A stretch of 64,000 bases of DNA from Halomicrobium sp. LC1Hm (GCF_009617995.1 NZ_CP044129.1:1116001-1180000), one strand, 5' to 3'. Shown: positions 27,034-36,325, counted from the stretch's first letter. The notes: generated by a model not told the origin, from the letters alone. Made by a program: numbers and translations.

Positions 27034-28194
27034 CTATAAGAGGCCGGCGTCGTCGAGTCGCTCGACGGCCGTTTCGAGTCGTTCCTTGCTGTTGGCGTAG
27101 GAGATGCGCGCGTAGCCGGGCGTCCCGAAGGCGTGGCCCGGCACGGTCGCGACGTGGGCTTCCTCGATGGCTTCCTCGCACCACGCGTCGTCGTCGCCGT
27201 CGGGCGCGACCTCGGGCATCATGTAGAAGGCTCCCTGGGGTTCGGGGACGTGGACGCCTCGCTCCTCGAAGAGGTCCTTGAGGAAGGTCCGGCGCTCGTC
27301 GAAGGCTTCGACCATCTCCTGGACTTCGTCCTCGGTGTTGCGGATCGCCTCGACGCCCGCGTGCTGGACGAAGTTGACGGCACAGGAGACCGAGTGGCCG
27401 TGGACCTTCCCGGCCTCGTCGATCAGCTCTTCGGGGCCGGCGAAGTAGCCCAGCCGCCAGCCGGTCATCGAGTAGGCCTTCGAGAAGCCGTTGAGCGTGA
27501 TCGTCCGGTCTTCCATGCCCTCTAGCGTCCCCAGCGAGGTCGCCTCGCGGCCGTCGTAGGTGATCTCCTTGTAGATCTCGTCAGAGATGACCTGGAAGTC
27601 GTGCTCGACGGCCAGGTCGCGAACGCCTTCGAGGGCCTCGTCGGTGTAGACCGCGCCGTGGGGGTTGCCCGGCGAGTTGACGACCAGCAGTTCCGTGTCG
27701 TCGCTCACCGTCTCGGCGAGGTCGTCGAGCGCGCCCGCGAGCTGGAAGTCGTGGGCCGCGGTGTCGACGCGTTGTAGCGAGCCGTCGGCGAGTTTCACCA
27801 TCGCCTCGTAGGAGACCCACGCCGGGTCCAGCAGGACGACCTCGTCGCCGTCGTCGATCAGCGTCTGGAAGATCTCGTAGAGGGCCTGCTTGCCGCCGGG
27901 CGTGACCATGAGGTTGTCCTCGTCGTACTGGGTCAGTCCGTCGTCGTGGAGCTTCTCGGCGATGGCCGTCTTGAGCTCGGGGATGCCACTGGTGGGCGTG
28001 TAGCCCGTGTGGCCGGCGTCGAGGGCCTCCTTGGCGGCGTCTTTGATGTTCTCGGGCGTGTCGAAGTCCGGTTCACCGACGCTCAGGTCGACCACGTCGA
28101 CTCCCTGGGCCTCCAGTTCGGCGGCCTTGTTGCTGATCGCGAGCGTCGCGCTCGGTTCGACTCGTCCTACACGTGCGGCGAAGTCCTGTGTCAT
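27034..28194 (-). CDS. PLP-dependent aminotransferase (class I/II, aspartate-type)
   Basis: 386-residue fold-type I aminotransferase of the AspC/PatA group. VDLSVGEPDFDTPENI near residue 34, YTPTSGIPELKTAIA, and NGFSKAYSMTGWRLGYF with the PLP lysine are all conserved. Aspartate or aromatic amino acids are likely substrates, but specificity cannot be read. I start at MTQDFAARVGRVEPS; an in-frame extension upstream has no family similarity. It is 34 bases downstream of the lumazine synthase gene on the same strand. Confidence 0.92.
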   Translation of the reverse strand: MTQDFAARVGRVEPSATLAISNKAAELEAQGVDVVDLSVGEPDFDTPENIKDAAKEALDAGHTGYTPTSGIPELKTAIAEKLHDDGLTQYDEDNLMVTPGGKQALYEIFQTLIDDGDEVVLLDPAWVSYEAMVKLADGSLQRVDTAAHDFQLAGALDDLAETVSDDTELLVVNSPGNPHGAVYTDEALEGVRDLAVEHDFQVISDEIYKEITYDGREATSLGTLEGMEDRTITLNGFSKAYSMTGWRLGYFAGPEELIDEAGKVHGHSVSCAVNFVQHAGVEAIRNTEDEVQEMVEAFDERRTFLKDLFEERGVHVPEPQGAFYMMPEVAPDGDDDAWCEEAIEEAHVATVPGHAFGTPGYARISYANSKERLETAVERLDDAGLL

Positions 28195-28228
28195 TGTGGT
28201 ACTCTCTGTCGTTGTCGTCGCTGCGCGC

Positions 28229-28642
28229 TCACTGTCGCAGTTCCGTCGCGAGCGAGACGGCACTGTCGACGGCGTCGCCGCCTTTGTCGGTTCGTGCCGT
28301 CGCCTCGTCCTGGCTCATGCCCGGGCCGATGACGCCCATCGTCACTGGGGTGTCGCGGTCGAGGCTGACCCGCGTCAGTCCCTGCGCGGCGGCGTCGGCG
28401 ATCACCTGGTCGTGGTCGGTGTCGCCGGTGACGATCGCGCCCAGCACCGCGACGGCGTCGATGTCGTCGCGCCGTGCCAGCCGGTCTGCGGCCAGCGGCG
28501 TGTCGTAGGACCCCGGCACCTCGCGGGTCGCGACGATCGTCGCGTCCTGGCCCTTTGCGGCCTCGCGAGCCGACGCTTCCATCGCTTCGATAACCTGCCC
28601 GTGTTTGTCGTACTGGGCCACGACGAGCCCGAGCTGCACCAT
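28229..28642 (-). CDS. ribH: 6,7-dimethyl-8-ribityllumazine synthase
   Basis: 137-residue lumazine synthase, condensing dihydroxybutanone phosphate with the ribitylamino-pyrimidine in riboflavin synthesis. Conserved elements are the VPGSYDTPLAA loop and LGAIVTGDTDHDQVI with the catalytic histidine, then the GVIGPGMSQDEA segment typical of archaeal RibH. A TATA-like CTTTTAGC centred near 28671 supports the ATG at 28642. It is divergent from the Agl23-like gene. Confidence 0.92.
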   Translation of the reverse strand: MVQLGLVVAQYDKHGQVIEAMEASAREAAKGQDATIVATREVPGSYDTPLAADRLARRDDIDAVAVLGAIVTGDTDHDQVIADAAAQGLTRVSLDRDTPVTMGVIGPGMSQDEATARTDKGGDAVDSAVSLATELRQ

Positions 28643-28764
28643 ACCCGAGTGGCGAGTGGGAGAGCTAAAAGAAGTACCGCTTACGGCCGAGTCCGCGCCG
28701 ATCGGCGGCGTCGGTCCACCGCGAACCAGAAGTATTCTAAACGGCCCTCGTTTCAGTGGCCGGT

Positions 28765-30741
28765 ATGCATTCGTCGGGCCCCGACACCGACGCCGAGCGC
28801 CCTCCACAGGAGACCGACGGTGGTGCCGTCGACCCCAGCGACGACGGCCGATCGCTCCGGACGCTGGCGACGACAACCGCCGGTCTGATCCTCGCGGTGA
28901 CGGTCCTGGGTCTCGTCCTCCGGCTGGCCTTCCTGGGTGATCGCATCGCCCACTGGGACGAAGCGCGCGTCGGCTACTGGATCACCTACTACGCCGAGAC
29001 GGGGTCGTTCGCCTACCGCCGGATCATCCACGGTCCCTTCGTCCAGCACGTCAACGGCTGGCTGTTCCCGCTGGTGGGTGCCAGCGACTTCACGATGCGG
29101 CTCCCGGTCGCGCTGATCAGCGCGACGCTCCCGCTGTCGGCGCTGCTGTTTCGCGAGCACCTCCGCAGGGTCGAACTGCTCGCGATGGCGCTCTTTCTGG
29201 CCGTCAACCCCGTCGTCCTCTACTACTCGCGGTTCATGCGCAGCGACCTGCTGGTCGCGACGTTCATGTTCTTCGCGCTGGGCGCGCTGGTGCGGTTCTA
29301 CGACACGCGGCGCTGGCGCTACGTCTACGCCGCCGGGGCGCTGATGGCGTGTGGCTTCGCCTCGAAAGAGAACGCGATTCTCTACGTGCTGACGTGGCTC
29401 GGCGCGGTCGGTCTGCTCGCCGACCAGGCGCTGTATCGCCCCCGGAACGACGCGAGTGGCGCGGGGCTCCTCCTGGCGAAACTGCGGGCGCTGGCCGGTC
29501 GCGTCCGCGGCGGCGCGCCGACGGCTGCCAACGGTGGGTCCCCGTCGGAGCGGTCTCCGGGCTGGCGCTCCCGAGGCGGGCGGATACTGCTACATCTCGT
29601 CGGCGTCGCCACGGTCTTTCTCGCGCTCAGCCTGTTCTTCTACGCACCGCGCGGTGCGGGCGTGGCGGGACTGTACCACCCGCCGGGGACGACAGAGCAG
29701 GTGATGTTCTGGCAGGCCGTCGGGGACCCGGCGCAGTTGCCGACGCTCCTCGAAGAGACCTGGGCCCACGTTCGGTTCGAGTACGGCGAGTGGTTCGGAC
29801 AGGCTGGCGAGAGCGGCGAGGAGAGCATCGTCAGCACGTACGTCGAGTACCTCGGCCGGTTCGTCCGGGTCATGGGGCTGAAGGCAGCGCCCCTGACAGT
29901 GCTCTCGGTCGTCGGGTTCGCCGCCGAGCGATACGGGCGCGCGGAGAGCCGGAACCTCGTGATGCTCGCCGGCTACTGCGGGTTCGTCTCGGTCCTTGGC
30001 TACCCGCTGGGGACCGACATCTTCGGGGCCTGGCTCGTCGTCCACGCGCTCGTTCCGCTCTCGATTCCGGCCGCCGTGGGGCTCGCCCGGATCGTCGACT
30101 GGGCGCGGGGCGCGTTCGCCGCGGACGACACGGTCGGGCTCGCGACCGCCGCGGCCGTTCTGCTGCTCGTCGGCGGCGCGACCGCGGGCGTCGTCACGAA
30201 CTCGGTGTACCTCGACGACCAGTCCGAGGACAACTATCTGGTCCAGTACGCCCAGCCCGGCGACAGCCCGCGGGCCGAACTCGAAGCGATCGACCGGGCT
30301 GCCGACGACGACCGACGCGGGCCGGACGTGTTGCTGTTCTACGGCGAGGAGGGGGACCGCTGGGCCGACGACGAGGCCCTCGTCGAGCGGGACCGGGCCG
30401 GCTGGAACCGCTCGAAGTTCAACTATCGACCCCTCTGTAGCAAGTGGTTCAACGCGCTGCCGCTGCCCTGGTACTTCGCCACCAGCGACGCCGACGTGGA
30501 CTGTGCGAGGACGCCCGGCAACGTCACGGATCGCCTCGACGACAGGCCGCCGGCCGTCGTGGTCACGGTCGCCTCGGACCAGACGACTCCCGAGACGGCG
30601 CTGGATGACGCGTACAGCCGAGAGACCTACGAGATGCGTGCGTACGGCACGCGGATGGTGTTCTGGGTCCACGAGGACGTCGAGCGCGACCGTTCCGTGA
30701 GGCAACGCTTAAGCGGGTCGGTCGGAACCCCTCGCACATGA
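28765..30741 (+). CDS. Agl23-like flippase-associated membrane protein (TIGR03663 type)
   Basis: 658-residue polytopic membrane protein resembling GT-C glycosyltransferases. The first external loop has HWDEARVGYW with the acidic pair expected in that fold, and SRFMRSDLLVATFMFFALG and ASKENAIL follow. This family (TIGR03663, Agl23 in older naming) is linked to haloarchaeal N-glycosylation, with the reaction unproven. No other glycosylation genes lie nearby. AGTATTCTAAAC centred near 28737 supports the ATG at 28765. The C-terminal 140 residues are a soluble, likely external domain. The stop overlaps the purK start by 4 bases. Confidence 0.85.
   Translation: MHSSGPDTDAERPPQETDGGAVDPSDDGRSLRTLATTTAGLILAVTVLGLVLRLAFLGDRIAHWDEARVGYWITYYAETGSFAYRRIIHGPFVQHVNGWLFPLVGASDFTMRLPVALISATLPLSALLFREHLRRVELLAMALFLAVNPVVLYYSRFMRSDLLVATFMFFALGALVRFYDTRRWRYVYAAGALMACGFASKENAILYVLTWLGAVGLLADQALYRPRNDASGAGLLLAKLRALAGRVRGGAPTAANGGSPSERSPGWRSRGGRILLHLVGVATVFLALSLFFYAPRGAGVAGLYHPPGTTEQVMFWQAVGDPAQLPTLLEETWAHVRFEYGEWFGQAGESGEESIVSTYVEYLGRFVRVMGLKAAPLTVLSVVGFAAERYGRAESRNLVMLAGYCGFVSVLGYPLGTDIFGAWLVVHALVPLSIPAAVGLARIVDWARGAFAADDTVGLATAAAVLLLVGGATAGVVTNSVYLDDQSEDNYLVQYAQPGDSPRAELEAIDRAADDDRRGPDVLLFYGEEGDRWADDEALVERDRAGWNRSKFNYRPLCSKWFNALPLPWYFATSDADVDCARTPGNVTDRLDDRPPAVVVTVASDQTTPETALDDAYSRETYEMRAYGTRMVFWVHEDVERDRSVRQRLSGSVGTPRT
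30706..30715 (+). promoter_or_regulatory. internal purK promoter (palindromic TATA box)
   Basis: CGCTTAAGCG lies inside the 3' end of the upstream membrane-protein gene, 27 bases before the purK ATG, and matches the CGCTTAAG box of the GH3 gene. purK may therefore be transcribed alone as well as by read-through. Confidence 0.5.
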
Positions 30742-31901
30742 CCATCTCGACACCAGGCGTGACGCTGGGCGTCGTCGGCGGCGGTCAGCTCGGACGGATG
30801 CTGGCGGAGGCCGCCGCGCCGCTGGGCGTCGATCTCGTCGTGACCGATCCGACCGAAGACCCGCCGGCCGGCCCGGTCGCGAGCGACGCGCTCGTCGGCG
30901 AGTTCGACGAGGTCTCGACGATTCGAGCCGTCGCCGAGCGCGCCGACTACCTCACCTTCGAGATCGAGCTGACCGACCCGGACGCACTGGAGACGGTCGC
31001 GGCCGAAACCGGCGTCCCGGTACACCCGAAGCCGGACACGCTCCGGCTCATTCAGGACAAACTCGTCCAGAAGCGCCGCCTCGGCGACGCTGGCGTCCCG
31101 GTCCCGGCCTTCCGGCAGGTCGACGACGAGGACGACCTCCGGGCGGCGGGCGAGGAACTGGGCTATCCGCTGATGCTCAAAGCCCGCGAAGGCGGCTACG
31201 ACGGGCACGGCAACTACCCGGTCGAGTCGCCCGACGACGTGACCGACGCCCTCGACGCGATCCAGGGGCCGGCGATGGCCGAGGAGATGATCGACTTCGA
31301 GCGAGAGCTTGCCGTGATGGGCTGTCTGGGAGCCGACGAGCGCGACACGTTCCCGGTCACCGAGACGATCCACCGCGAGGAGATCCTCCGAGAGACGGTC
31401 TCTCCCCCGCGGGCCGATGACGACGTTCGAGAGCGGGCCAGAGCGGTCGCGCTCGACGTACTCGACGCGATGGAGGGGCGGGGCGTCTACGGGATCGAGC
31501 TGTTCGAGACGAGCGACGGCGAGATCCTGCTCAACGAGATCGCGCCCCGCCCCCACAACTCGGGCCACTGGACCATCGAGGGGTGTCACACCTCGCAGTT
31601 CGAACAGCACGTTCGGGCCGTCACCGGACGAGCACTCGGGACGACCGAGCGCCGCGGACCGACGGTGTCGGCAAACGTGCTGGGCGACGTAGCGGACCGC
31701 CAGCGGGCGACACTGTCCGGCGAAGACGCGGTCTTCGAGACACCTCGGGCACACCTCCACTGGTACGGGAAGCGCGAGGTGTACCGGCTCCGGAAGATGG
31801 GACACGTGACCCTCGTCGGCGACGGCGAGACGACGGGCCAACTACTCGCGGACGTTCGGGAACTGCGAGAGCAACTGACCTTCCAGTCTCGCTCGCAGTG
31901 A
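30738..31901 (+). CDS. purK: 5-(carboxyamino)imidazole ribonucleotide synthase
   Basis: 387-residue ATP-grasp enzyme of purine synthesis that carboxylates AIR with bicarbonate and ATP to give N5-CAIR. GVVGGGQLGRMLAEAA at the N-terminus, HPKPDTLRLIQDKLVQK, LKAREGGYDGHGN (glycine loop) and NEIAPRPHNSGHWT are classic PurK signatures. The product goes to PurE, encoded 0.7 kb downstream. It overlaps the previous gene by 4 bases but also has its own TATA box. Confidence 0.96.
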   Translation: MTISTPGVTLGVVGGGQLGRMLAEAAAPLGVDLVVTDPTEDPPAGPVASDALVGEFDEVSTIRAVAERADYLTFEIELTDPDALETVAAETGVPVHPKPDTLRLIQDKLVQKRRLGDAGVPVPAFRQVDDEDDLRAAGEELGYPLMLKAREGGYDGHGNYPVESPDDVTDALDAIQGPAMAEEMIDFERELAVMGCLGADERDTFPVTETIHREEILRETVSPPRADDDVRERARAVALDVLDAMEGRGVYGIELFETSDGEILLNEIAPRPHNSGHWTIEGCHTSQFEQHVRAVTGRALGTTERRGPTVSANVLGDVADRQRATLSGEDAVFETPRAHLHWYGKREVYRLRKMGHVTLVGDGETTGQLLADVRELREQLTFQSRSQ

Positions 31902-32098
31902 GCACTGCCCGTCTCGGTTCGTGTCGAGCGTGGCGAGGCCATGTCCAGTCCCCGCCACGGGAAGAGAGTCGTGCCGCGTGCCTCTGATAGGAACCGCACT
32001 CTCAGTTTCGTCCCGGTCGAGATAAATCTCAGTTACAGTTCCGCGAGGCGTTTTGCTAATAGTTAGTACTTTTCTGAACGGCTGTCGTACTGTCTGAC

Positions 32099-32527
32099 AT
32101 GTCCGAGTTGCCAGACGACTTTCCCGAGTGGCTCACGGCGGAGCGCCACGCCCACTACACCCGGCCGCCGACGCTCGCCTACCAGCTCTCGCGCGCGTAC
32201 CCCAACATCGACACCGAGTCCGAGCTGTACCGTGCGGCCCACCGGGACATCGTCCGCCAGTACGAGGCCGGCACGACCCCGGAACAGATCTTCTCGAACT
32301 TCCTGTCGATGGTCCGCGACGCCGGGGGCGTCCTCCCGGTCGCGCTGGTCGACCGCCCCGACGGTGACCGGCTCGTCGCCGATCCCGGCGGCGACACGGT
32401 GCTGGAGTTCGGCCTCGACGAGGACGAGGAGATGGAGTTCCGGGAACTCTCCCGTGAGGACTTCGACGACATGACTCGGGACGAGTTGATCGGCTTGCTC
32501 GTCTCGCTCCAGGAGGCCGTCGAGTGA
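32099..32527 (+). CDS. hypothetical protein between purK and purE
   Basis: 142-residue acidic soluble protein, not recognised. The N-terminal part contains PDDFPEWLTAERHAHYTRPP and a helical region; the middle is beta-rich (VLPVALVDRPDGDRLVADPG); the C-terminus DDMTRDELIGLLVSLQEAVE is helical. TACTTTTCTG centred near 32071 is 27 bases before the ATG, so it has its own promoter. The 197-base gap from purK otherwise shows no feature. Its place between purK and purE suggests nothing firm about function. Confidence 0.75.
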   Translation: MSELPDDFPEWLTAERHAHYTRPPTLAYQLSRAYPNIDTESELYRAAHRDIVRQYEAGTTPEQIFSNFLSMVRDAGGVLPVALVDRPDGDRLVADPGGDTVLEFGLDEDEEMEFRELSREDFDDMTRDELIGLLVSLQEAVE

Positions 32528-32577
32528 CCGGCGACGGATCGCCCACACTTACGGCCCAGCGGGACGGAGAGCCGCTC

Positions 32578-33234
32578 ATGACAGAGCCAGAGAGCGTGCA
32601 GTCGCTGATCGACCAGCTCCGCGAGGAAGCCGAGATGGACCGCCCGGACGAGGCGACCCCCGACGTGGGGATCATCATGGGATCGGACTCGGACCTGGCG
32701 ACGATGGCCGGCGGCAAGGGGAAGCGTCCGGGTGCCTACGCCGCCCTCGCCGAGGAACTGGGCTTTGCCGAACAGACCGACTTTACCGACGCGCCCGAGG
32801 CTCGCTTTACCTTCGAGTCGTTCGTCGTCTCGGCCCACCGGACGCCGGAACTGATGTACGCCTACGCCGAGACGGCCGAGGCCCGCGGTCTGGATGTCGT
32901 CATCGCGGGCGCGGGCGGCAAGAGTGCGGACCTCCCGAACATGACCGCCTCGATCGCCTACCCGCTACCGGTGATCGGCGTTCCGGTCCAGGAGAAGTCC
33001 GTCGACAGCGTCATCGGGATGCCACAGGGTGCGCCGATCACGGCGGTCGACGCCGGCAAGTCGTTCAACGCCGCTCTCACCGCGGCCCAGATCCTCTCGC
33101 GGAAACACCCCGAGCTCCGCGAGCGCCTGCAGGCGTACCACGACGAACTACAGGACGAGGTCGGCACGGTGTCTCGCGATCTGCACGAGCTGGGGACACC
33201 GGGTTTCAAAGCCGAGTACTGGGACGAGGAGTAG
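32578..33234 (+). CDS. purE: 5-(carboxyamino)imidazole ribonucleotide mutase
   Basis: 218-residue PurE that moves the carboxyl group of N5-CAIR to make CAIR. GIIMGSDSDLATM, VVSAHRTPELMYAYAE, IAGAGGKSADLPNM and PVQEKSVDSVIGMPQGAPI are the defining motifs. Compared with E. coli PurE there is an insertion of about 20 residues after SDLATM (GGKGKRPGAYAAL onward) and a longer C-terminal tail. The ATG is supported by CACACTTACG centred near 32552; an in-frame GTG at 32524 is too far upstream. The last 54 bases, with the stop, are repeated 152 bases downstream. Confidence 0.94.
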   Translation: MTEPESVQSLIDQLREEAEMDRPDEATPDVGIIMGSDSDLATMAGGKGKRPGAYAALAEELGFAEQTDFTDAPEARFTFESFVVSAHRTPELMYAYAETAEARGLDVVIAGAGGKSADLPNMTASIAYPLPVIGVPVQEKSVDSVIGMPQGAPITAVDAGKSFNAALTAAQILSRKHPELRERLQAYHDELQDEVGTVSRDLHELGTPGFKAEYWDEE

Positions 33235-33386
33235 GGCGGCCCGAGCGAAGCGAGTGGGCGCTTTTTCACCCACGTTTTTGCGCGAGGGTACCCGCAGCGA
33301 AGCGAGGATACCCGACGCGGAAAAAGGTGGAGCTGCACGAGCTGGGGACGCCGGCGTTCAAAGCCGAGTACTGGGACGAGGAGTAG
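33181..33386 (+). repeat. duplicated purE 3' tail flanking a palindrome-rich insert
   Basis: The last 54 bases of purE (33181-33234, encoding LHELGTPGFKAEYWDEE and the stop) recur at 33333-33386 with 3 mismatches. The second copy would encode LHELGTPAFKAEYWDEE with the same stop. The copies are offset by 152 bases. The 98 bases between them contain GAGCGAAGCGAG, AGCGAAGCGAG and GGGTACCC, and GTGGG/CCCAC arms around CTTTTT. This looks like an insertion at the gene end that brought its own tail, or the reverse, a fragment of a diverged purE. Confidence 0.85.
33261..33281 (+). terminator. T-tract terminator-like segment after purE
   Basis: Two runs of five T (CTTTTTCACCCACGTTTTTG) follow purE within the inserted segment. 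They are preceded by GTGGG, which can pair with CCCAC. T-tracts terminate archaeal transcription, so this may insulate the nuo operon promoter from purE. Confidence 0.4.
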
Positions 33387-33480
33387 AACGGCTGAACCGG
33401 CTCTCGACGTGTTCCCGGCACCGACGGCCGGGCGTGGCTGTCGTAGGCCACTGAAATCCCCGGAAATCACAAGAATCAAC

Positions 33481-33519
33481 CCTTATATGCCAGCGGTCGA
33501 TAGTCACGAACGATAGGAG
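33481..33519 (+). promoter_or_regulatory. nuo operon promoter and ribosome-binding site
   Basis: CCTTATATGCC (33481-33490 core) is a strong TATA box about 45 bases before the nuoA ATG at 33528. AGGAGA at 33515-33520 lies 8 bases before the ATG, so this message, unlike most first genes in the window, carries a short leader with a Shine-Dalgarno sequence. Confidence 0.65.
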
Positions 33520-33527
33520 ATTCCGGA

Positions 33528-33944
33528 ATGAGTAATCCATGGATTGCGATCGGCGCGCTCGCGCTCGTCGGCGTCCTGATTCCGTTGAGCATGATATCGG
33601 TATCGGCGCTGTTACGACCGAGCGTGCCCGAACAAGGCAAACGCGCCACCTACGAGAGCGGTGAAATCCCGACCGGCAGCAGCCAGCAGATCAGATTCAA
33701 CATCCAGTACTACATGGTCGCGCTGCTGTTCGTCGTCTTCGACATCGAGACCGTCCTCATCTTCCCCTGGACGGTCATCTATCGGGACGCGGTCGGTGCC
33801 CTCGGCTACGAGCAGGTGCTGTTCCCCATGCTTCTGTTCCTCGGGGTCCTGGTCGCGGGGCTCGCCTGGGCGTGGCGCAACGGCGCTGTACAGTGGGTCA
33901 AAAGCCCGCGGGCAACTCGGCAACTGAGTACGAACAATGAGTAG
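33528..33944 (+). CDS. nuoA: NADH-quinone oxidoreductase (complex I) subunit A
   Basis: 138-residue small membrane subunit of complex I with three hydrophobic helices. KRATYESGEIPTGSSQQIRFNIQYYMVALLF contains the conserved ESGE loop at the quinone channel. The charged helix with FDIETVLIFPW is typical. It is the first gene of the eleven-gene operon and overlaps nuoB by 8 bases. Confidence 0.95.
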   Translation: MSNPWIAIGALALVGVLIPLSMISVSALLRPSVPEQGKRATYESGEIPTGSSQQIRFNIQYYMVALLFVVFDIETVLIFPWTVIYRDAVGALGYEQVLFPMLLFLGVLVAGLAWAWRNGAVQWVKSPRATRQLSTNNE

Positions 33945-34626
33945 TGACCAACCAACACCCGGCGACGCACAGTCTACACAGGAAGCTCGGATCGGGAGCG
34001 GTGCCGACGACCGCTTCAACTCGAAGCTTCGGGAGGCGTTCGGTTCGACGCCGTTCATCCTCACGAAGTTCGACAAGTTCATGAACTGGGTGCGCGGCTC
34101 CTCGATGTTCATGCTGCAGTTCGGGATCGCCTGTTGCAGCATCGAGATGATGCACACCTACGCGGTCAAACACGACCTCGACCGCTTCGGTGCCGGCGTC
34201 CCGCGCGCCTCGCCACGACAGGCGGACGTGATCATCGTCCCCGGGACGATCGTCTCCAAGTTCGCCCCGCGGATGAAGCGGGTCTACGACCAGATGCCCG
34301 AGCCGAAGTTCGTCGTCTCGATGGGATCGTGTACCATCTCTGGAGGGCCGTTCCAGGAAGGGTACAACGTCATCAAGGGTGCCGAAGAGGTCATCCCGGT
34401 GGACATCCACGTCCCCGGCTGCCCGCCCCGCCCCGAGGCGCTGATCTACGGCGTCGCGAAACTCCAGGAGCGGATCGCCAACGGCGAGTCTGCGCCGGTC
34501 ACGGTCAAGCCATACGAGCTCGAACAGTTCGGCGACCTCGAACAGGACGAGATCGTCGACAAACTGGCCGCCGAGATCGACGAGGAGGACCTCGTGATGC
34601 GGTACAACTGGGCTGATTCGCCATGA
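33937..34626 (+). CDS. nuoB: complex I subunit B (N2 cluster)
   Basis: 229-residue hydrophilic subunit that binds iron-sulfur cluster N2, the last step before quinone. The ligand pattern is present: FGIACCSIEMM (adjacent Cys pair), VSMGSCTISGG and VPGCPPRPEALIYG. A polar N-terminal extension of about 30 residues is haloarchaeal. The start is inside the nuoA 3' end. nuoCD follows after 16 bases. Confidence 0.96.
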   Translation: MSSDQPTPGDAQSTQEARIGSGADDRFNSKLREAFGSTPFILTKFDKFMNWVRGSSMFMLQFGIACCSIEMMHTYAVKHDLDRFGAGVPRASPRQADVIIVPGTIVSKFAPRMKRVYDQMPEPKFVVSMGSCTISGGPFQEGYNVIKGAEEVIPVDIHVPGCPPRPEALIYGVAKLQERIANGESAPVTVKPYELEQFGDLEQDEIVDKLAAEIDEEDLVMRYNWADSP

Positions 34627-34642
34627 CTCGGAGGTGTCTCGC

Positions 34643-36325
34643 ATGAGTCTCGAAGAACCTGAACCGTCGACTCAGCTCGACGTCGGCGTCACGGACGACG
34701 GACTGGACTACGACCAGATCGAGGCGCTGATCGACGACTACGTCATCGGTCGCGAGAGCCACGTCAACGCAGAGGGGTTCGTCATCCGACCCGACGACGT
34801 GCAGGCCGTGCTCTCGACTCTGAAGACCGAGGCCGGGTTCGACTTCTGCTCCTGTGTCACTGCACAGGAGTATCAGGACCGATACGAGTCGATCTACCAC
34901 CTCAAAAAGTACGACGATCCGACGCAGGAAGTCAGCGTCGTCGTGCCCTCGCCGCGTGACGACCCGCACAACCAGTCCGGGGCCGAGGTCTTCGAGACTG
35001 CCGACTGGCACGAACGCGAGGCCTACGACCTCGTGGGGATCGAGTACGACGACCATCCGGATCTCCGCCGTATTCTCCTCCCCGAGACGTGGCAGGGTCA
35101 CCCCCTCTCGCTGGACTACAACCAGGACAAGCCACAGATCGTCCCACTGCGGGAACACGCGAACCCGCTGCAAGACGACAAGCGGAGCCCGAGCGACCCG
35201 GACACGATGTTCGTCAACATCGGGCCACACCACCCGGCGACTCACGGTGTGCTCCACATCAAGACCGCACTCGACGGCGAGCAGATCGCCGATCTCGAAC
35301 CCGACATCGGCTACCTCCACCGCTGTGAGGAGCAGATGTGCCAGCAGGGGACCTATCGCCACCAGATCATGCCGTACCCGGACCGCTGGGACTACATCTC
35401 GGCGGGCCTGCTCAACGAGTGGGCCTACGCTCGCGCGGCCGAGGACCTTGCGGACATCGACGTGCCGGAGTACGCGCAGGTCATCCGAACGATGGGCGCA
35501 GAGATGTCCCGGATCGCCGCACACATGCTCGCGGTGTCGACGTTCGCGCTGGACATCAACGGGGACTTCACCGCGACGTTCATGTACGGCATCCGCGACC
35601 GCGAGGTCGTCCAGAACCTCCTCGAAGACCTGACCGGCCAGCGGCTGATGTTCAACTACTTCCGGCTGGGCGGCGTGGCCTGGGACCTGCCCGAGCCCCG
35701 CGAGGAGTACTTCGAGAAGGTCCGTGACTTCGTCGACGGCCTCCCGGAGAAGCTCACCGAGTACCACGACCTGCTGACGAACAACGAGATTCTCCAGATG
35801 CGGACCGTCGACACGGGCGTCCTGCCGCCGGAAGACGCCAAGAGCTACGGCGCGACGGGCCCGGTCGCACGCGGTTCCGGCATCGACTACGACCTCCGTC
35901 GGGACGACCCGTACGGCTACTACGACGAACTCGACTGGGACGTCGTCACCGAGGACGGCTGTGACAACTTCTCGCGCCTGCTCGTCCGCATGCGCGAGGT
36001 CGAGGAGTCGGCCAAGATCATCGAGCAGTGTGTCGACCTGCTGGAAGACTGGCCCGAAGACGAGCGCGAGATCCAGGCCAACGTGCCCCGCACGCTGCGC
36101 CCGGATCCCGACCGCGAGATCTACCGTGCGGTCGAGGGTGCGAAAGGCGAGCTGGGGATCTACATCCGCTCGGACGGTACCGACAAGCCGGCGCGGTTCA
36201 AGATCCGTAGCCCGTGTTTCAGCAACCTCCACACGCTCCCGACGATGTCGGAAGGCGAGTACATCCCTGACATGATCGCCTCGCTGGGCAGCCTCGACAT
36301 CGTGCTCGGGGAGGTGGACCGGTAA
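34643..36325 (+). CDS. nuoCD: fused complex I subunits C and D
   Basis: 560-residue fusion of NuoC (about residues 25-175; WHEREAYDLVGIEYDDHPDLRRILLPE near the end without gaps) and NuoD (from about 185; MFVNIGPHHPATHGVL and the conserved GYLHRCEEQMC). NuoD helps form the quinone pocket above cluster N2. I chose the ATG at 34643 because CGGAGGTG lies 8 bases upstream; the GTG at 34634 is part of that ribosome-binding site. The stop overlaps nuoH by one base. Confidence 0.95.
   Translation: MSLEEPEPSTQLDVGVTDDGLDYDQIEALIDDYVIGRESHVNAEGFVIRPDDVQAVLSTLKTEAGFDFCSCVTAQEYQDRYESIYHLKKYDDPTQEVSVVVPSPRDDPHNQSGAEVFETADWHEREAYDLVGIEYDDHPDLRRILLPETWQGHPLSLDYNQDKPQIVPLREHANPLQDDKRSPSDPDTMFVNIGPHHPATHGVLHIKTALDGEQIADLEPDIGYLHRCEEQMCQQGTYRHQIMPYPDRWDYISAGLLNEWAYARAAEDLADIDVPEYAQVIRTMGAEMSRIAAHMLAVSTFALDINGDFTATFMYGIRDREVVQNLLEDLTGQRLMFNYFRLGGVAWDLPEPREEYFEKVRDFVDGLPEKLTEYHDLLTNNEILQMRTVDTGVLPPEDAKSYGATGPVARGSGIDYDLRRDDPYGYYDELDWDVVTEDGCDNFSRLLVRMREVEESAKIIEQCVDLLEDWPEDEREIQANVPRTLRPDPDREIYRAVEGAKGELGIYIRSDGTDKPARFKIRSPCFSNLHTLPTMSEGEYIPDMIASLGSLDIVLGEVDR

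Noticed and set aside
33266-33451. Minus-strand frame across the second purE tail
   Set aside because: Its peptide is just the antisense of the duplicated tail.
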